NCBI GenBank assembly: GCA_022453515.1
Contig: JAJNNY010000039.1
Span: 248,001-312,000, forward strand
Direction of reading: 5' to 3'
Length of the DNA stretch: 64,000 bases
Source of the DNA: Astrocystis sublimbata
Lineage: Eukaryota > Ascomycota > Sordariomycetes > Xylariales > Xylariaceae
The notes beneath the pieces are model-generated. The model was not told the DNA's origin and searched no databases. It saw only the letters and a program-made list of their open reading frames with translations. The first letter of the stretch is position 1. Each line of letters opens with the position of its first letter. Below are positions 1 to 12,061 of the stretch, piece after piece. Made by a program: the position numbers and the translations under genes.

Positions 1-278
1 TTATCCTCCCGCCCCCTGTCTCTACCCGCCCTATTTCAGCCCTGACCCCTCCCCCCTCCGAACCATGTTTCTTCGTCATCTTCTTCGCATATCATTCCCA
101 TCTCTCCCCACAACCCTAGTTTCCCACACATAGCCAATCACCCTCATACCAACTCTCCCCGACACCGACTTTCCCCAACACTAACACTAACACGCCCATT
201 CTACATCGATGCACTTACACCAAGCAAGCACACCATCTCGACACTACGTACTTGGGTTATCTCGGTAGCTCCAGTAGA
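1..278. other. downstream flank of eIF5B
   Basis: C/T-rich sequence with short repeats such as the 'aacactaacac' stretch near 178-194. It lies 3' of the eIF5B stop codon and would contain its 3' UTR. I see no gene here. Confidence 0.5.
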
Positions 279-3200
279 TTAGTTGATATCAAAGAAGGGC
301 TTAAGCTTAATAATAAGCGACCACTCATCATTCGTGACCTCCTTGCGGTAGAACTCCTTCAGACAGTCGATGCTGGCGCGCGAGATGAGACTGTACAGCG
401 TGTCCGACTCCTCGAGCTGCCGCCCGTACGTCGGCTGGTGCCCGCCCATCTCGATCTTGACCGCCACCGACGGCTGGCCCTTCTTGCACACCGGGATCTG
501 CTTGTGGTCTCTTTCGATGGATGATCTGTGACATATATAAGTTGTTAGTGATATGTTTGCAAGAATCTAAAAAGTAGGGAGAAGAAGAGGGGGCAAAACT
601 CACACTCTCCCCAAACTAATAACCTCCCTAAGCCCCGTCGTCGGATTCGTCTTGACTGCCGCAATCGGCGTGCCCTGTCTTAAATTACCATCCACGACAT
701 CGACACCGACGACAATCGGGCCCGTCTTATTGAACACGGCCACGGTATTCAGCACACAAGGGAACACAGCCAGCAATTTAGACTCTTCCTTCTTCTTCTC
801 AAGCTGCTCCTCCATGTGCTTCGTGAAAGCGTCGAAGAGATGGTAGATGATGTCTGCCGTGAAGATCTTGATGCCGTTCTCCTCGGCGTACGCGTTGGCT
901 TCCTTGTCGACCTTGACATCGAAACACAGCATGACGGCGTAGTCGGGCGACTTCTCCAGCATGGTACCGCACTGCATCACGTCGCGCTTGAAGACTGGGC
1001 CGATACCCACGTTGGCCACGGGGATCTTGCAGTCCTTGAGGAAATCGAGCAGGGCTTCGAGGGAACCGAGGGTGGAGGCCTGCACACTGACACCACGACC
1101 GGATGTGGACACGCGGCTGAACAGCTTGTTCAAGTCAGCCTCGACTTCTTCCTCGAGATCCTCTTCGTCATCATCAGGGCCGACGACAAGGAGTCGGGAA
1201 CCAGCAATGGCGCCTTCGAGACCCGGCGCGCTGATCTTGACACCCATGGCGGCCTTGACCTCCTTGTTGTGTACATATTGAGATTTGACACGCAATTCCT
1301 TCATGACAGCCGGAGTGAGCAGTGCTCGAATATTCGTGACTATGGCGCCTTCGACACCACACACAACTATTCGATCACCCTCCCGGAGAATACCGTTCGA
1401 CAAGATGACATCGATGGTCATACCGAAACCTTCAATTGCCTTGACTTCGAGGACGGTAGCCTGTACCTCTGACAGATACATGAGCGAGCCGACCATGCGT
1501 TCCTGCGTCAGCTGCAGAATGAGCTTCAACATATCGGGGATACCCTCGCCGGTGTGGGCGGATGTGGGGACCAAGGAGACGTAACGAGCCATCGACTTGT
1601 TCTCGTGGAAGACCTCGGCGTTGAAACCCTGCTCGGAAAAGGCGAGCTTGGTCTGCTCCAACCGGTTCTTGAATTCGTTCTGCACAGCGCGGCTTTGGAG
1701 AGCCAAACTGTCCTGGAAGCCGTTGTTGGCCACCTGCTTCCATCCGTACAGACGATCGATCTTGTTGAGGGCCACAATGAAGGGGGTCTTTCGGTCACGG
1801 AGCAGCTTCATCGATTCCAGAGTCTGGGGCTCGAGACCGTGCATGATATCGACAACCAGAATAGCAATATTACAGAGCGAAGAACCTCTGGAACGCAGGT
1901 TGGAGAAAGACTCGTGACCAGGGGTATCGATAATCAACAGACCGGGAACCTTCAACTCGAACTTTCCGTCCTGGTTGACTACGGCAGTCTTCTGCTTGAT
2001 GGCCTCGCCTGGCAATCGAGTATTAGTTGTGATCAGAAACACAGGGGTGAACATTGTGACAAACCTGGGAAGTATGTAGCACCAATCTGCTGGGTGATAC
2101 CACCAGCTTCACCCTCCTGGACATTGGTTTGTCGGATCTTGTCCAGCAGTTTGGTCTTTCCGGTATCGACGTGACCCAAGATACAGCAGATAGGACTTCG
2201 GAGGTTGTCCTTGGATCGGGCAGCCAGAGCAGCCTGGTGTGTCTTCTCTCTGCGCTCGGCAGCCTCCTTCTTTCGCTTCTCGGCGGCAGCTCGGGCAGCT
2301 GTTGTCGCCTCGTCTTCAGAGGAGTCCGATTCGGACTCTGACTCGTCTTCAGAGTCTTTCCGGCCGCCCTTTGGCCGCGAGGGTAGAGATTTAGAAGTTC
2401 CCTTTCCGGCCTCTTCGTCTGAATCGGCGTCCCAGCTGTCCTTGGCGTCATCGCCTGATGCTGCGGCGGCCTCCCAGTCGTCCTCGATCTCTTCATCTTC
2501 CTTGGCTTTCTTGGCAGCGGCCTTAGCAGCTGCCTTTGCGGCGGCTTGTTCGGCAGCCTTGACTTCGGCTTCCTTGGCTGCAGTTTCAGCAGCTATTCTG
2601 GCCCTCTCTGCGGCTTCGGCCAAAGCTGCTTCCTCGTCGACCTACAACAACAGATTAGCAAAGACAGTACAGTGATGATGAGCTGGAGGACAGGCACGAG
2701 GTCCGAACCTTTTGATCAGCCTTCTTGCTGCGCTTCTTGATGTCGGCCTTCTTCTTCTTCTCCTTCTCGCCATCTTCCGAGGGTCCAACCTGGATACCGG
2801 CGGCAATCATCTGCTGCAGCTTCCTCTCATTGCGAGCCTTCTCTTCCTTCTGAGCCTTGGTAAGGTATTTTCCTTCCTTCTTGAGTTGCTCGATTCTCTC
2901 CTTCTCCTTTTGCTTCTTCTTGGCCCTCTCTTCCTCGCGTCGCTTTAGCTCTTCGGCTTCCTCCTTTTCGAGCGCCTCAAGCCGAGCCTTTTCAGCCTTG
3001 GAAGCTTCCTCTGACATCTCACGTTGTCGCCGTAACTCCTCCTGTTGCTTCTGAAGAGCGGCTAGGTGCGGTGGCAGCTTCTTCCCCTTCTTGGGAGCCT
3101 CGTCGGCTGCGGCCGCGGCGGGTTCATCTTTCTTCTCCTCGACAGCGGCTTTGGCGGGTTCCGCAGCTTTGGGAGCGGGCGCAGGCGTAGTCTTCTTCTT

Positions 3201-3758
3201 GGCGGCCTGTATAAGATAGCGTTAGTTAGAGAGCAATCGACAATCAGAGTGCAGATAGATGAGGGCACCGACCTGTTCCTTTTTCCTCTGCTTCTCGCGC
3301 TCCTTCTTCAGCTTCTCCTTCTCGGCCTTGGTGAGAATCTTGCCGTTGGCGCCGACTTCATCGTCGCCAGCGGGAGCAGCAGCGGCAGCCTTAGCGGCCT
3401 GCTGGTTCTTGTTCTGCTTTCCTCCTTTTCCCTTCTTGTCGGGCAGGGCGAACTCGTCCTCGGCCGAGGCCTCCTGGGGCGGCTTGAAGGCGGAAATGTC
3501 GGTGGGCTCGGGGGTGGCGGATTGCGGCTGCTCGCCATCGACAAAGTTCTCGGAGAGACCCTTCTTCTTGCGCTTCTCGCGGTTCTTCTTCATCATGGCC
3601 ATGAGGCCACCGGCGGGCGCATCACCGTCTTCCTCGGCGTTTCCGTCGGGGGCATCGTCGGCAGGGGCGGCATCACCGTTGGTGGGCGCAATGGACTCGC
3701 CAAGGTCAGCCTCCCAGTCGTCGGCGGCCTTCTTTCCTCCCTTCTTCTTGGGCGGCAT
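279..3758 (-). CDS. FUN12: translation initiation factor eIF5B (IF-2 family GTPase)
   Basis: eIF5B is the cytosolic GTPase that promotes 60S subunit joining and final placement of initiator Met-tRNA. Five exons fit in phase: 3758-3273, 3206-2709, 2641-2065, 2008-604 and 525-279, giving about 1070 residues (yeast Fun12 is about 1000). The N-terminal ~480 residues are lysine-, alanine- and acid-rich low complexity, as usual for this family. The G domain begins near residue 484 with GHVDTGKT (G1), followed by DTPGHES (G3) and NKIDRLYGW (G4). Domains II-IV follow, ending in a typical tail ([36 protein letters not shown]). The four introns are 66, 67, 56 and 78 bp with GT-AG ends. The start ATG opens the family-typical [10 protein letters not shown]. 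Essential housekeeping gene with no sign of damage. Confidence 0.97.
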
Positions 3759-4636
3759 GGTGGCGGATTGGCGGGGTCACAGACAGATGCTGACGGTGAT
3801 GATGGGTAGCAGGGGATCAATCCGTAGCTACGTAGCAAAACGCAGCGTGATTGAACGGCCGGAGCAGGAGGTGACACAGATACAGAATCTGTACAGAACC
3901 TCGTCTGTGGCCGGGTTCGGTTTGTGGTGGTGACGGTGGTTCGGTCCGTGGGTGGTCGTGGGGTACGCCGGACAGAGGAGGTAAAAGACTTGGTGGGGTG
4001 CACAACGAGGTGGGATGTCTACTACGAGGAGACGACCGTGAAGGTGTTCATGTAATCGGGTCTAGTGTAAAGTCATGTCTTAGCCTTGGAGACTTCCACG
4101 ACATGGCACGGGTCTCGCAGGCTCTTCTAGCTACGCTTGGCTTATCTCCGAAGAAAAAAGAGAATTTTGGGCCGGATGAGAGAAAAGTGTTGGAATTGTC
4201 TCAGCTCAGTGACTTTGCACTACTGGACTGCACTACTGGACTGCACGAGGGGCGAGGGCAGTAAATGAGTGGAGGTGGGTAAGGGCCCAGCATAGGTGTG
4301 TTGAGGGCTAGCTAGGTGAGGATACCTCCTAGAGCTTAAGCGAGCATCTTGTCTCCATCTTGTGGGGGGCACGAACCTCTATTATAACCAAACCCCACAC
4401 TTGCTGTGCCGATTACGTAGTGTAAGACTAGAATCTCGAGCAAGGCAAACAATCATTCGAAATCAATAAGCATAATCTTTCCTATATCAATCATGTCACT
4501 CACTAGGACTAAGTCATGCAAATCAAACAAACAAATAAAATCTATAAGCCGCCCACAATATGACACAAAATCAATCCCAATCAGGTATAAACAGCTACAC
4601 ACACAGGTATTAAGGTAGACACGGGCAAAAGATAAA
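3759..4636. other. upstream region of eIF5B
   Basis: About 0.9 kb between the eIF5B start and the tRNA pair, containing the eIF5B promoter and leader. A plus-strand open frame at 3998-4264 resembles no family I know and is not called. Nothing else is recognisable. Confidence 0.4.
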
Positions 4637-4742
4637 CTCCGAATCGGGGAATCGAACCCCGGGCATGTCGGCACGTCTAACATCAACTGCAACCAGAGGA
4701 TGGGATGAGAGCGACATATGTTAGCCACTACACCAATTCGGA
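4637..4742 (-). tRNA. tRNA-Glu (CUC), with intron
   Basis: Read on the minus strand the acceptor stem TCCGAAT pairs perfectly with ATTCGGA and is followed by discriminator G. The D-stem GTGT/ACAT, the anticodon stem TGTCG/CGACA and the T-arm GGGGTTCGATTCCCC are all present. The anticodon loop reads CTCTCA, so the anticodon is CTC (Glu). An intron of about 34 nt follows position 37. A T-run on the minus strand just past the 3' end (around 4625-4635) could serve as a Pol III terminator. The gene starts 16 bp after the 3' end of the tRNA-Arg gene on the same strand. Confidence 0.88.
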
Positions 4743-4758
4743 TAAAGAACACATCACT

Positions 4759-4850
4759 CGACCTCGGCCGGACTCGAACCGACAATCTCTAGAGTATCAG
4801 ATCACTGAGGAAACCGAAATCTAGCGCCCTAGCCATTAGGCCACGAGGCC
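4759..4850 (-). tRNA. tRNA-Arg (UCG), with intron
   Basis: On the minus strand the acceptor stem GGCCTCG pairs with CGAGGTC (one G-T pair). The A-box-like GGCCTAATGGCTA and the T-arm GTCGGTTCGAGTCCGGC are present, and the anticodon stem is CTAGA/TCTAG. The loop reads TTTCGG, so the anticodon is TCG (Arg). An intron of about 20 nt follows position 37. Only 16 bp separate it from the downstream tRNA-Glu gene, and I see no T-run of four or more between them, which suggests a shared precursor. Confidence 0.88.
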
Positions 4851-5827
4851 CTCTTCAATTGATCGTTGCCTTTCAGTGATAAAGGGTCTCGTTATTATAG
4901 ATTATGCTCAACGGCATTAGTGAAATGGGGAAGCTATTTCTCGTTTATAGAATCAAGACCTCATCTATGATAGCACGGAGTAGCAGCTAATCCATGAGAA
5001 AGGAAGGATCTAAAGGGATATGGTATTGGGAAAGAATATTATATGGGCCAGGTGTCTGTAAAGAACCTATGAGCTATACATAGAACCTAGTAGGCTACAC
5101 ACACAGACAGATATGCCTTCCGATGATTTTCTTGGTTCGTTTGTATCACAGTAGTAATGACTTGCGAATAGATGTGTGTAGTTGATATAGACACATAACG
5201 CATGCGGCTCGATAGGTTCGCTCAGGAATAGGAATTACAATAAATCCCGTCATATCAATTCACCCTGCGATGACCTTGATGACTGGTCAAATACCATCCT
5301 CTTTACCATCCTCTTGCTGCGGCACAGACAAAATCAGATCCAATCCTCAAGTCAAAGGGCATCCAGTCAAGCCAAGCATAATGTCAAATACTATACCGAC
5401 AAGGCTAAGTGAGTCAAAGGTGACAATTAGCACGGACAACCTAGGACTCAGAAATGAGGATGACATCGTCTAACATGACATGAGTCAAAGCTTCAGCAAG
5501 CCACAGGGCTTTACTTCACCACCAGGCAGCAGATACTGAATGTTGAATTTATGAATTTCCCATTTGCGAACAACGTCTATCTCAAATGGACAAACCGCCT
5601 CGTGTCACGACACGGCGGCCGTGGTAGTAATCTATGTCTAACACCGCGTGATCATCGGGTTGGGAGAGCAGCAGTACCTGTGTCTTGCTTGCCCTCATCA
5701 TCCCTCGTTTGTTTCCTCCCCCTGTACCCGGCCAGCGCCAGCGTCGTTGCAGTCATTATTCTTTTAAAAACCCTTATGTCACCGAAATGCGTCTCTTCGT
5801 TCCCCCCCAATTTCGAAGCGAGGGCCT
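4851..5827. other. intergenic region, tRNA pair to hsp88
   Basis: About 1 kb of sequence upstream of tRNA-Arg and downstream of the hsp88 stop codon. Short open frames at 5270-5473 and 5551-6126 show no family resemblance. No gene is called. Confidence 0.4.
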
Positions 5828-8368
5828 CTAGGACTCGGGCTCCTCCACCTCCGGCTTGGCGGGCTCCGCGTCCGTCATCTCCTCGTCCTTGGCGCCCTCG
5901 GCCTTCTCCGGTTCCGCCTCCTTGCCGGCTTCTTGTTGGCTCGCCTTCTTCGCCGCAGCTTCGGCATCGAGTTTGGCTTGTAGGGCCTGGCGGTCAGCCT
6001 CGACCTTGTCGAAGTATCTCTGGGAGATGGGCCCAGCCATGGCACGGATCTCGTCTATCTTGGCAATGTACACTGCCTTGGTTGTGTCCTCGCCTTCCTC
6101 GTACAGCCAGTCCTGTTGATCGTTAGATACAATGTAGATGTAGTAAGACAAGCAATGAGAACTTACCTCGCTTTCTGTCAGCTTGGATCTTAGCTTGTCC
6201 TTCTCTTCGTCGCTGGCGAAATCGGCAAACTGCTCGTCTAACTTGTTCCGCATGTCGTAGATGTAAGTCTCGAGTTCGTTCTTCTTCTCTTCTGTGTCGG
6301 CGACAAGCTTGTCTTCCATGATCATTGCATTCTCCTTCTCGAACAACGCCGTCTTGGTAGCCTGGTCGATCGAGTTGGTTCCCGAAACGATGGGCAGGTC
6401 ACCCTTGCGAACTTGCTTCTTCACCTTGCGTGTCTTGGGCTTGCCATCGGCCTTCTTGTCGTCGGTCTCCATAGCCTGGGAACAGTGGGTCAGCCAAAAC
6501 TCTGACATCAAAGTAGGGTTCACGGGGAGACACTTACATCGGCATCCTTCTTCTCTCCTTCTTTCGTCTCGTCCTCCTTGATCTCCTCCTCGACCTCTTG
6601 GTCCTCGACGTAGTAACCGCTCTCTACATTGAGGATACCGTGAATGTTCACCCTCGCCTTCAGCTTGCAGATCATGAATTCAGTCTTGGGGTCAGCCTTG
6701 ACACCCTTAACTGAGAAACGACCGATGAAAGGTGAGACCTTGCCGGGAAGGTCCTGGGGGTTCGAGTACCGCGCCTCCAAGTCAAAAGGCTGTTTCCGGT
6801 AGAATGTTAGGATCTTGGTAGAAGGCAGGACATTGCCCCTGTTGAAAACGGTCAAGCTGGTGTCTTCGTCGGGGATATCAACATCTTTTTCCCATTGGAA
6901 TTCAATCGGGTAGTGGACGATATCTGCGACGGAGAAATCGCGGACCTTGAAGACTGGCGACAGGATAGCACAGGCAAAGGCGCAACCACGAGCAATGGCC
7001 TCGTCCTGGTTGAGGGTGAAGGAGAGCGTCTTGCCGAAGAAGGCCTGGATGCGCTCCTTGATAGCAGGCACACGGGAGCTACCACCGACCAGCTCGATGA
7101 AGTCGATGTCGTCCTTGGTGAGCTTGGCATCGGCAAGCGCTTGCTCCAACGGCGCAACCACCTTGAGGAGTAGGGGCTCGACGAGGGCCTCGAATTCTTG
7201 TCGCGTGACCATGGCGTTCACATCCACGTCGTTCATGAGCGACTCGATGTTCAACGGGGCTTGCTGGTTGGCGGAGAGGATCTTCTTCATCTTCTCGGCA
7301 GCGGCTTCGACACGGGCCGTGGCCTTGGGGTTGCTCAAGATGTCGAGCTTGTACTTGCCCTTGAACTCCTTGGCGAAGTGGTTGACCAAGGCCAGGTTGA
7401 AGTCACGACCACCAAAGTGGCGGTCGAAGGCAGTTGACTTGACGGTCAGCTCGCCCTTCTTGAACTCGACAACAGAGCAAGAGTAGTTGCTGTGTCCGAC
7501 GTCGATGAAGGCGACACGGCGAGGCTTCTCTCCCTCACCGGGCAGGTCTAACTTGGTGATACCGTAGCCCAGGGCGGCGGCGGTGGTGTCGTTCATGATG
7601 CGCAGAGGCTTGAGACCGGCGATCTCGGAAGCATCAAAGATGCAGCGGCGCTGGACGTCGGTAAACCACGGCGGCACGCTTATAACGACATCAGCCACCG
7701 GCAACTTGAGCTCCGTGCTGGCAGTGTGTTTAATCTTGCTCAAGAACATGGCAGTAAGCTGTGTCGCTGTGAACTTCTCCTTCTTCCCTTGGTACGAGAC
7801 CTCGGCGCCAACCTGGCCGTTGCAGTCTACGAGGGCGGCCGAGACATACTGCTGCTCGATCTGAACCTCGGGGTCTTGTAGGGCGCGTCCGACAAGACGT
7901 TTTAGAGAACCAACGGTGTTCTTGAGGTTGGAGATTTCTTGTGTCTTGGCCGGCTCACCAAGGTAGCGGGACCGGGGGCCGAATCCTACGAGGGAACTGA
8001 AATCATCGTCAGCTGAAGGAAAGATGTCATGGGTCGGTGGGCGAAACTTACGGCGTCGCACGGTTCGAGACTTCGTTGGTGATCTAATCAAGCAACAACA
8101 ACAAAGACATGTCAGTCTGGCGATCAAGAGCGTGGCAGAGGGTCGTGGACGGAGCGAGAGATATGACGTACGACATCGACACCACGATTTCTCGCCACAG
8201 CGATCGCTGTGTTGAGTGTTCCGAAATCAACACCTGGTAGACAGACACCAAGATTAGCAGGCGGAACGGCATCAGATGCGCTGCGATGTATGGCGCCCGG
8301 GCGTCTTGACATGGGCTCTGGCCAGCCACTCGGGTGTCAGAGCGGGGAAACATACCAACGACACTCAT
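5828..8368 (-). CDS. hsp88: Hsp88, Hsp110-class chaperone (SSE1 orthologue)
   Basis: Hsp110 proteins act in the cytosol as nucleotide-exchange factors for Hsp70 and as holdases. Six exons fit: 8368-8356, 8233-8172, 8083-8052, 7996-6538, 6475-6167 and 6112-5828, giving 719 residues (Neurospora Hsp88 is of similar size). The start MSVVGVDFGTLNTAIAVARN is the Hsp110 ATP-site loop. NRATPSLVGFG, the ISVPPWFTD region, NDTTAAALGYG, the phosphate-binding FIDVGHS and ELVGGSSRVPAIKE follow. The C-terminal third is charged, includes LYEEGED, and ends in a very acidic EPS-rich tail. Exon 1 is only 13 bp, as is common in fungal Hsp70-family genes. The last intron (6113-6166) is 54 nt and free of stops, so retaining it would add 18 residues without shifting frame. 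Confidence 0.96.
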
Positions 8369-9849
8369 GTTGTCTGAGGAAGCTGTGATTAAGCGGAGAG
8401 AGGTTCGTCGAAGGGAATTCTCAGTTGAGAATCAAGAATACAAGTGGTGTATTCAGGTGCAATGAAGCCACGAACAAAGCAAGCCCAAGATAAACCAGTC
8501 GCGGGCGGTGTGTATGTCTCTGTGTGAGGTCGCGGGGGGCTGGCGGGGGGGGTTCGGGGATAATGCGTGACGACAGTGGTGGTCTGCTATTGCAGCGGAT
8601 ATACTGTGGTCTTGGGTAGCTATAGCCTCAATCTGCAATCGGGCACCACGATAGAATGGTGAATCTTTAAATAGGGAAGGTCGAGAGATGGAGCGAGAAA
8701 AAAAGCTGCCCAAAGGATGTGCACTGCAGGTATCGACTACCTAAGTAATAAGCTGGTGGTGGGTGGTGGTGGGAGGAGCGACACAGGGTGACAGGGCCAT
8801 CTTGTGGTCGAATTCTGGTGCAGACTAGCCTCACCCGGGCTGTACTACCCCTCCCTAGCCACACCCCTCCCCTTCCAACCCCCCCTCGCCCCCCTCTAGC
8901 AAAGCCTCTAAGGGCGGGGCGTGCCATGCGCAGCTCTGCTCAGAGACAGCGCGAAACTTCTAGACGCTTCACGCAACGACGCCCGCAGCCAGGACCAGAA
9001 CTCTTTCTGCAACGCATGCGGACAACCTGGCCTGGGCAGGCACCAACCTGGGCTGCGCGGCCAAGGGATCAGTCACCGCCAGCCCTGCTCAACCCATACA
9101 GCGAGCCCATGCATGAATAGTTAGGTAATTCCAGCTTGCTGTTATGTCTTGCCAAGCGCTTTTCCAGATTTTGTAAGGAAACATTTATCTCATCTTGCCA
9201 TCTTGCTATGGGTGCACTCTTATTATTGTACACTTTGTTTCTCTACTGTCCCGCCACAGCCGTCTTGGCTCAGGTATGACGACTGCTACCCACTTACCTA
9301 CGACCACCCCCTGTCTATCCTTCTTATCACCCCGCCGCCGGGAGGTTTATCGCTGTCCAGCTTGTTCATCTCGAGTCATGGTGGGGTTCAAATTTATTTT
9401 TTCTCTCCGTCCTGGCCGCCCCACAGCATGATGTAGAGAGGTACTTACTTACCGTAGCAATTCTCATCTTACACTAGAAGGGTTTTCTGGCCAGTAAGCT
9501 TCAAGCTGCTTATTTACCTGTGTTGTTTCCATGCCAGGGGAATATGCATAGCAACGCCTCGTGATATTCGCCAGTTCCGTGTCCGACAACTACGGCAGAC
9601 CTGATATTCAGACTGGGGGCATGCCTGTCACGAGCTTCGCAAGCTGATGACGCGACCGGCATACACGGAACAGTAGTGAACTTTATTTCCAGCTTGGGCA
9701 ATGGAATGAACCACATTACGTGTACCGTGTGATAAATCAAAGGCTCTCGATCTCGAGATCAGTCCACAGGTTGCAGAATTGCGAAACTCCAGTCACGGCT
9801 CATGTTGTCTCATCTGCAGTAGTATTTCTTGGTCTACTATGTCAGTCAG
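8369..9849. other. hsp88 upstream region
   Basis: About 1.5 kb containing the hsp88 promoter and the 3' side of N-acetylglutamate synthase. GAA/TTC triplets cluster at 8404-8440 but lack the regular spacing of a true heat-shock element. An AT-rich TTTAAATA lies at about 8666. Pyrimidine-rich stretches occur near 8850-8900. No gene is seen. Confidence 0.35.
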
Positions 9850-12047
9850 TCAGTCCACTATATGCTTCTTATCAGCCCACGACGGCTCAACCCCGCGACA
9901 CACAGCCTCGTAGTCTCTGAATCTCTGGCCAACCAATTCCATCCTCGGCGTTGTCCAGAACATGGTCCAGTTCATGTCCGCGATCTTGAACGTGCCCCGC
10001 GACCGCTCAAAATACCACTTATTAACTGGGTTGTCTTTGCGGCTGCGCCAACACACGCCCTCGGGGAAGCAGTCCCGCACCATGGCGTTGAACACGATAT
10101 CCGCCACGCCCCCCGCGCCCTGCGACTTGCGCAGCACCGCGAACTTGTCCAGGTACGGCACCCGTCGACTCGGATCCGTCGTCCCTGGAGGCACCTCCCA
10201 TGTCAGGATGGCGCCTCCTTCGTACTCGCCCGCGATGATGATGCCGGCTAGGTTGCCGTTGACGCGCTTAAGGTAGTGTTCCACGTCGAGTTTCCTCCCG
10301 AACGAGTCTTCTATCAGGTGCACCAGCCGTGGGAGATCGATGCGCGGGTCGGTCAAGCACAGGCTGCTCTGTCCCGCTTGCGGGGGCTTCCAAGCCGTGG
10401 TCTGGGGATCGGGAAATATGGTAAGGGGCATACCACGCTTGGCCAGAGTGGTCAAGGACCCGATCTGACAAGTGCCAGTTGATGATGTGATTCTTGTGAA
10501 CCGTTCAGTAGGTAGCGAAGAGGACTGGACTGGCTTGTCACTCAGAAGACTGTGGATCAGAGGATTCTTGCCTCGTCGAGTACCGACAAGTGCTATATCC
10601 ACCAAGTCATCCTCGGGCATGCGCTCTTTCGCTGCTTCTTGTGGTGTCGTAATGATCACTGACGAGGTCGGTGGCAGCAGAGAGAGTGCGTCCTTTGCCA
10701 ACTTGGCATTCGCCAAATGGCGCGCCTTATCTCTAGCCTCCTGTGAGAGATCCTGGTCTGTAGAACCCCCGAGATCAGCCTGAACCTCCTTGAACTCATG
10801 TTCAAGATTCAAGAATAAGTGTCTGCCCGTTGCTCGATTCCTTGCTGGTATGCCGCCCAAGGGGTCAATGATAATGATCCGATACACTTCGGCGGCCCTC
10901 AACACCTTTGTTCCGGGTATTTCCTCGTCTGGTATCTGTAGAAATTGCAAGCCGGAGAGTTGCCTGGTGAGCGCAAGAATAGCATCGTTCACGTTGACAG
11001 GCTTGCGGGCGCATGTATCCGCTGTGTATCCAAGAGAGGGTATGATGGCGATCAGGTCGTCTTGCAGAGCAGTCATGAGCTCGCTTGGATTCTCGATGAA
11101 TAGATCATTCGAAGTAAAGGGCGATGCGGGGAGGCCATTTAAGCCATTGTTCTGGCCTATGGTTATGGGTGGGTCAATCACTCGTGCCCCGGGAGAATCG
11201 TGATTGTCAATGGCCGTGGCTATACGTCTGGCCTGCTCGGTCGCAGTCCGCCGCTGGGTGATCTCATCTTTGCCATCAACGTCGCCATCGACGACGACTA
11301 TGCTGACTAGACCAAGTTTCCTGAGCCGACTGAGTGTCTTAGCTACACCATCGAACGTAGCGTCGTCCAAAGTCGCAGGCGCATGGATTTTGACTAGGGC
11401 TACAAACAGGGGTTCCTCAATTACCAGGTCCTGTTCCGACTTCGGACTGGCTTGTAGAACCCCATTGCTGGTCTCGATGGTGTTCGAGAGAATGTCCGCC
11501 GGGCCAAGTGCAGTGCTCCGCCCGCTGGGAGACGTCTGCACTGCGGTACGTTGCTTGAAACTGCTCGTCTTTTTCTTCAAAAAAGGCACGAACCTGTTCA
11601 TGTAAGTCTTGGCATCTCGCCTGGTTACCGAGGTTTCGAGGACAGAAACCAGGAAATCCTGTGATAAGTGTAAGTCCCATAACTCATGTAAAAGAAAAGA
11701 AGAATACAAGAGCTCCGTACTCTATCCTGGTCCTTTCTTTGCTTCTGTGACTCGGATATGGAGGCATAGGGCGATACATAAGGTACCGTTGTGCCGCTGC
11801 TACTGGAAGGTCGCGGCGGTGGGCGAGATGCTAGCGTGGATGATGCTTTCCCACCTCCATGCGACAGTTCATCGGTTGCTCTGTGACCGGAATGCTTGAG
11901 CAGTGGGTTCTGGATAAATAAGAGTTAACAAACCCCCGTTTCTTTGGGTATCAAATGACGGCGAAAACCGAGGCACGGGTGAGTGCGAGGGACGCGTACG
12001 TTCAAGCCGGCAACGGCCTTTCTACAGGCCGTATGTCGTAAGATCAT
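9850..12047 (-). CDS. arg-14: mitochondrial N-acetylglutamate synthase
   Basis: Makes N-acetylglutamate from glutamate and acetyl-CoA, the first step of arginine synthesis, in mitochondria. Three exons: 12047-12000, 11909-11721 and 11658-9850, giving 681 residues. The predicted N-terminus (MILRHTACRKAV) is arginine-containing and amphipathic, as expected for a mitochondrial presequence. DFLVSVLETSVTRRDAKTYM opens the conserved part, followed by a kinase-like domain. The C-terminal GNAT domain carries FAVLRKSQGAGGVADIVF, CWRSRKDNPVNKWYFERS and MFWTTP, all typical of fungal NAGS. The large exon is certain. The first exon and its weak donor (GTACGC) are inferred from phase. Two short uORFs precede it, and one overlaps the start codon. 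Confidence 0.93.
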
Positions 12048-12061
12048 GACGCCGGGTGCAT
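12044..12061 (-). promoter_or_regulatory. uORF overlapping the NAGS start (ATGA)
   Basis: A five-codon uORF (MHPAS) begins at 12061 on the minus strand. Its TGA stop (12046-12044) overlaps the proposed NAGS ATG (12047-12045) in an ATGA arrangement. A second, three-codon uORF (MSF, then TGA) lies farther upstream at 12123-12112. Stop-start overlap of this kind can couple reinitiation to uORF translation. A regulatory role is inference and depends on the first exon being right. Confidence 0.4.

Noticed and set aside
816..1472. 218-codon plus-strand frame opposite the eIF5B GTPase exon
   Set aside because: Antisense shadow of a long conserved exon.
3066..3809. 247-codon plus-strand frame opposite eIF5B exons
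   Set aside because: It is the antisense shadow of the lysine/alanine/acid-rich eIF5B N-terminus.
8404..8440. Cluster of GAA/TTC triplets upstream of hsp88 considered as a heat-shock element
   Set aside because: Triplet spacing does not follow the regular 5-bp units of a functional element; left as a note only.
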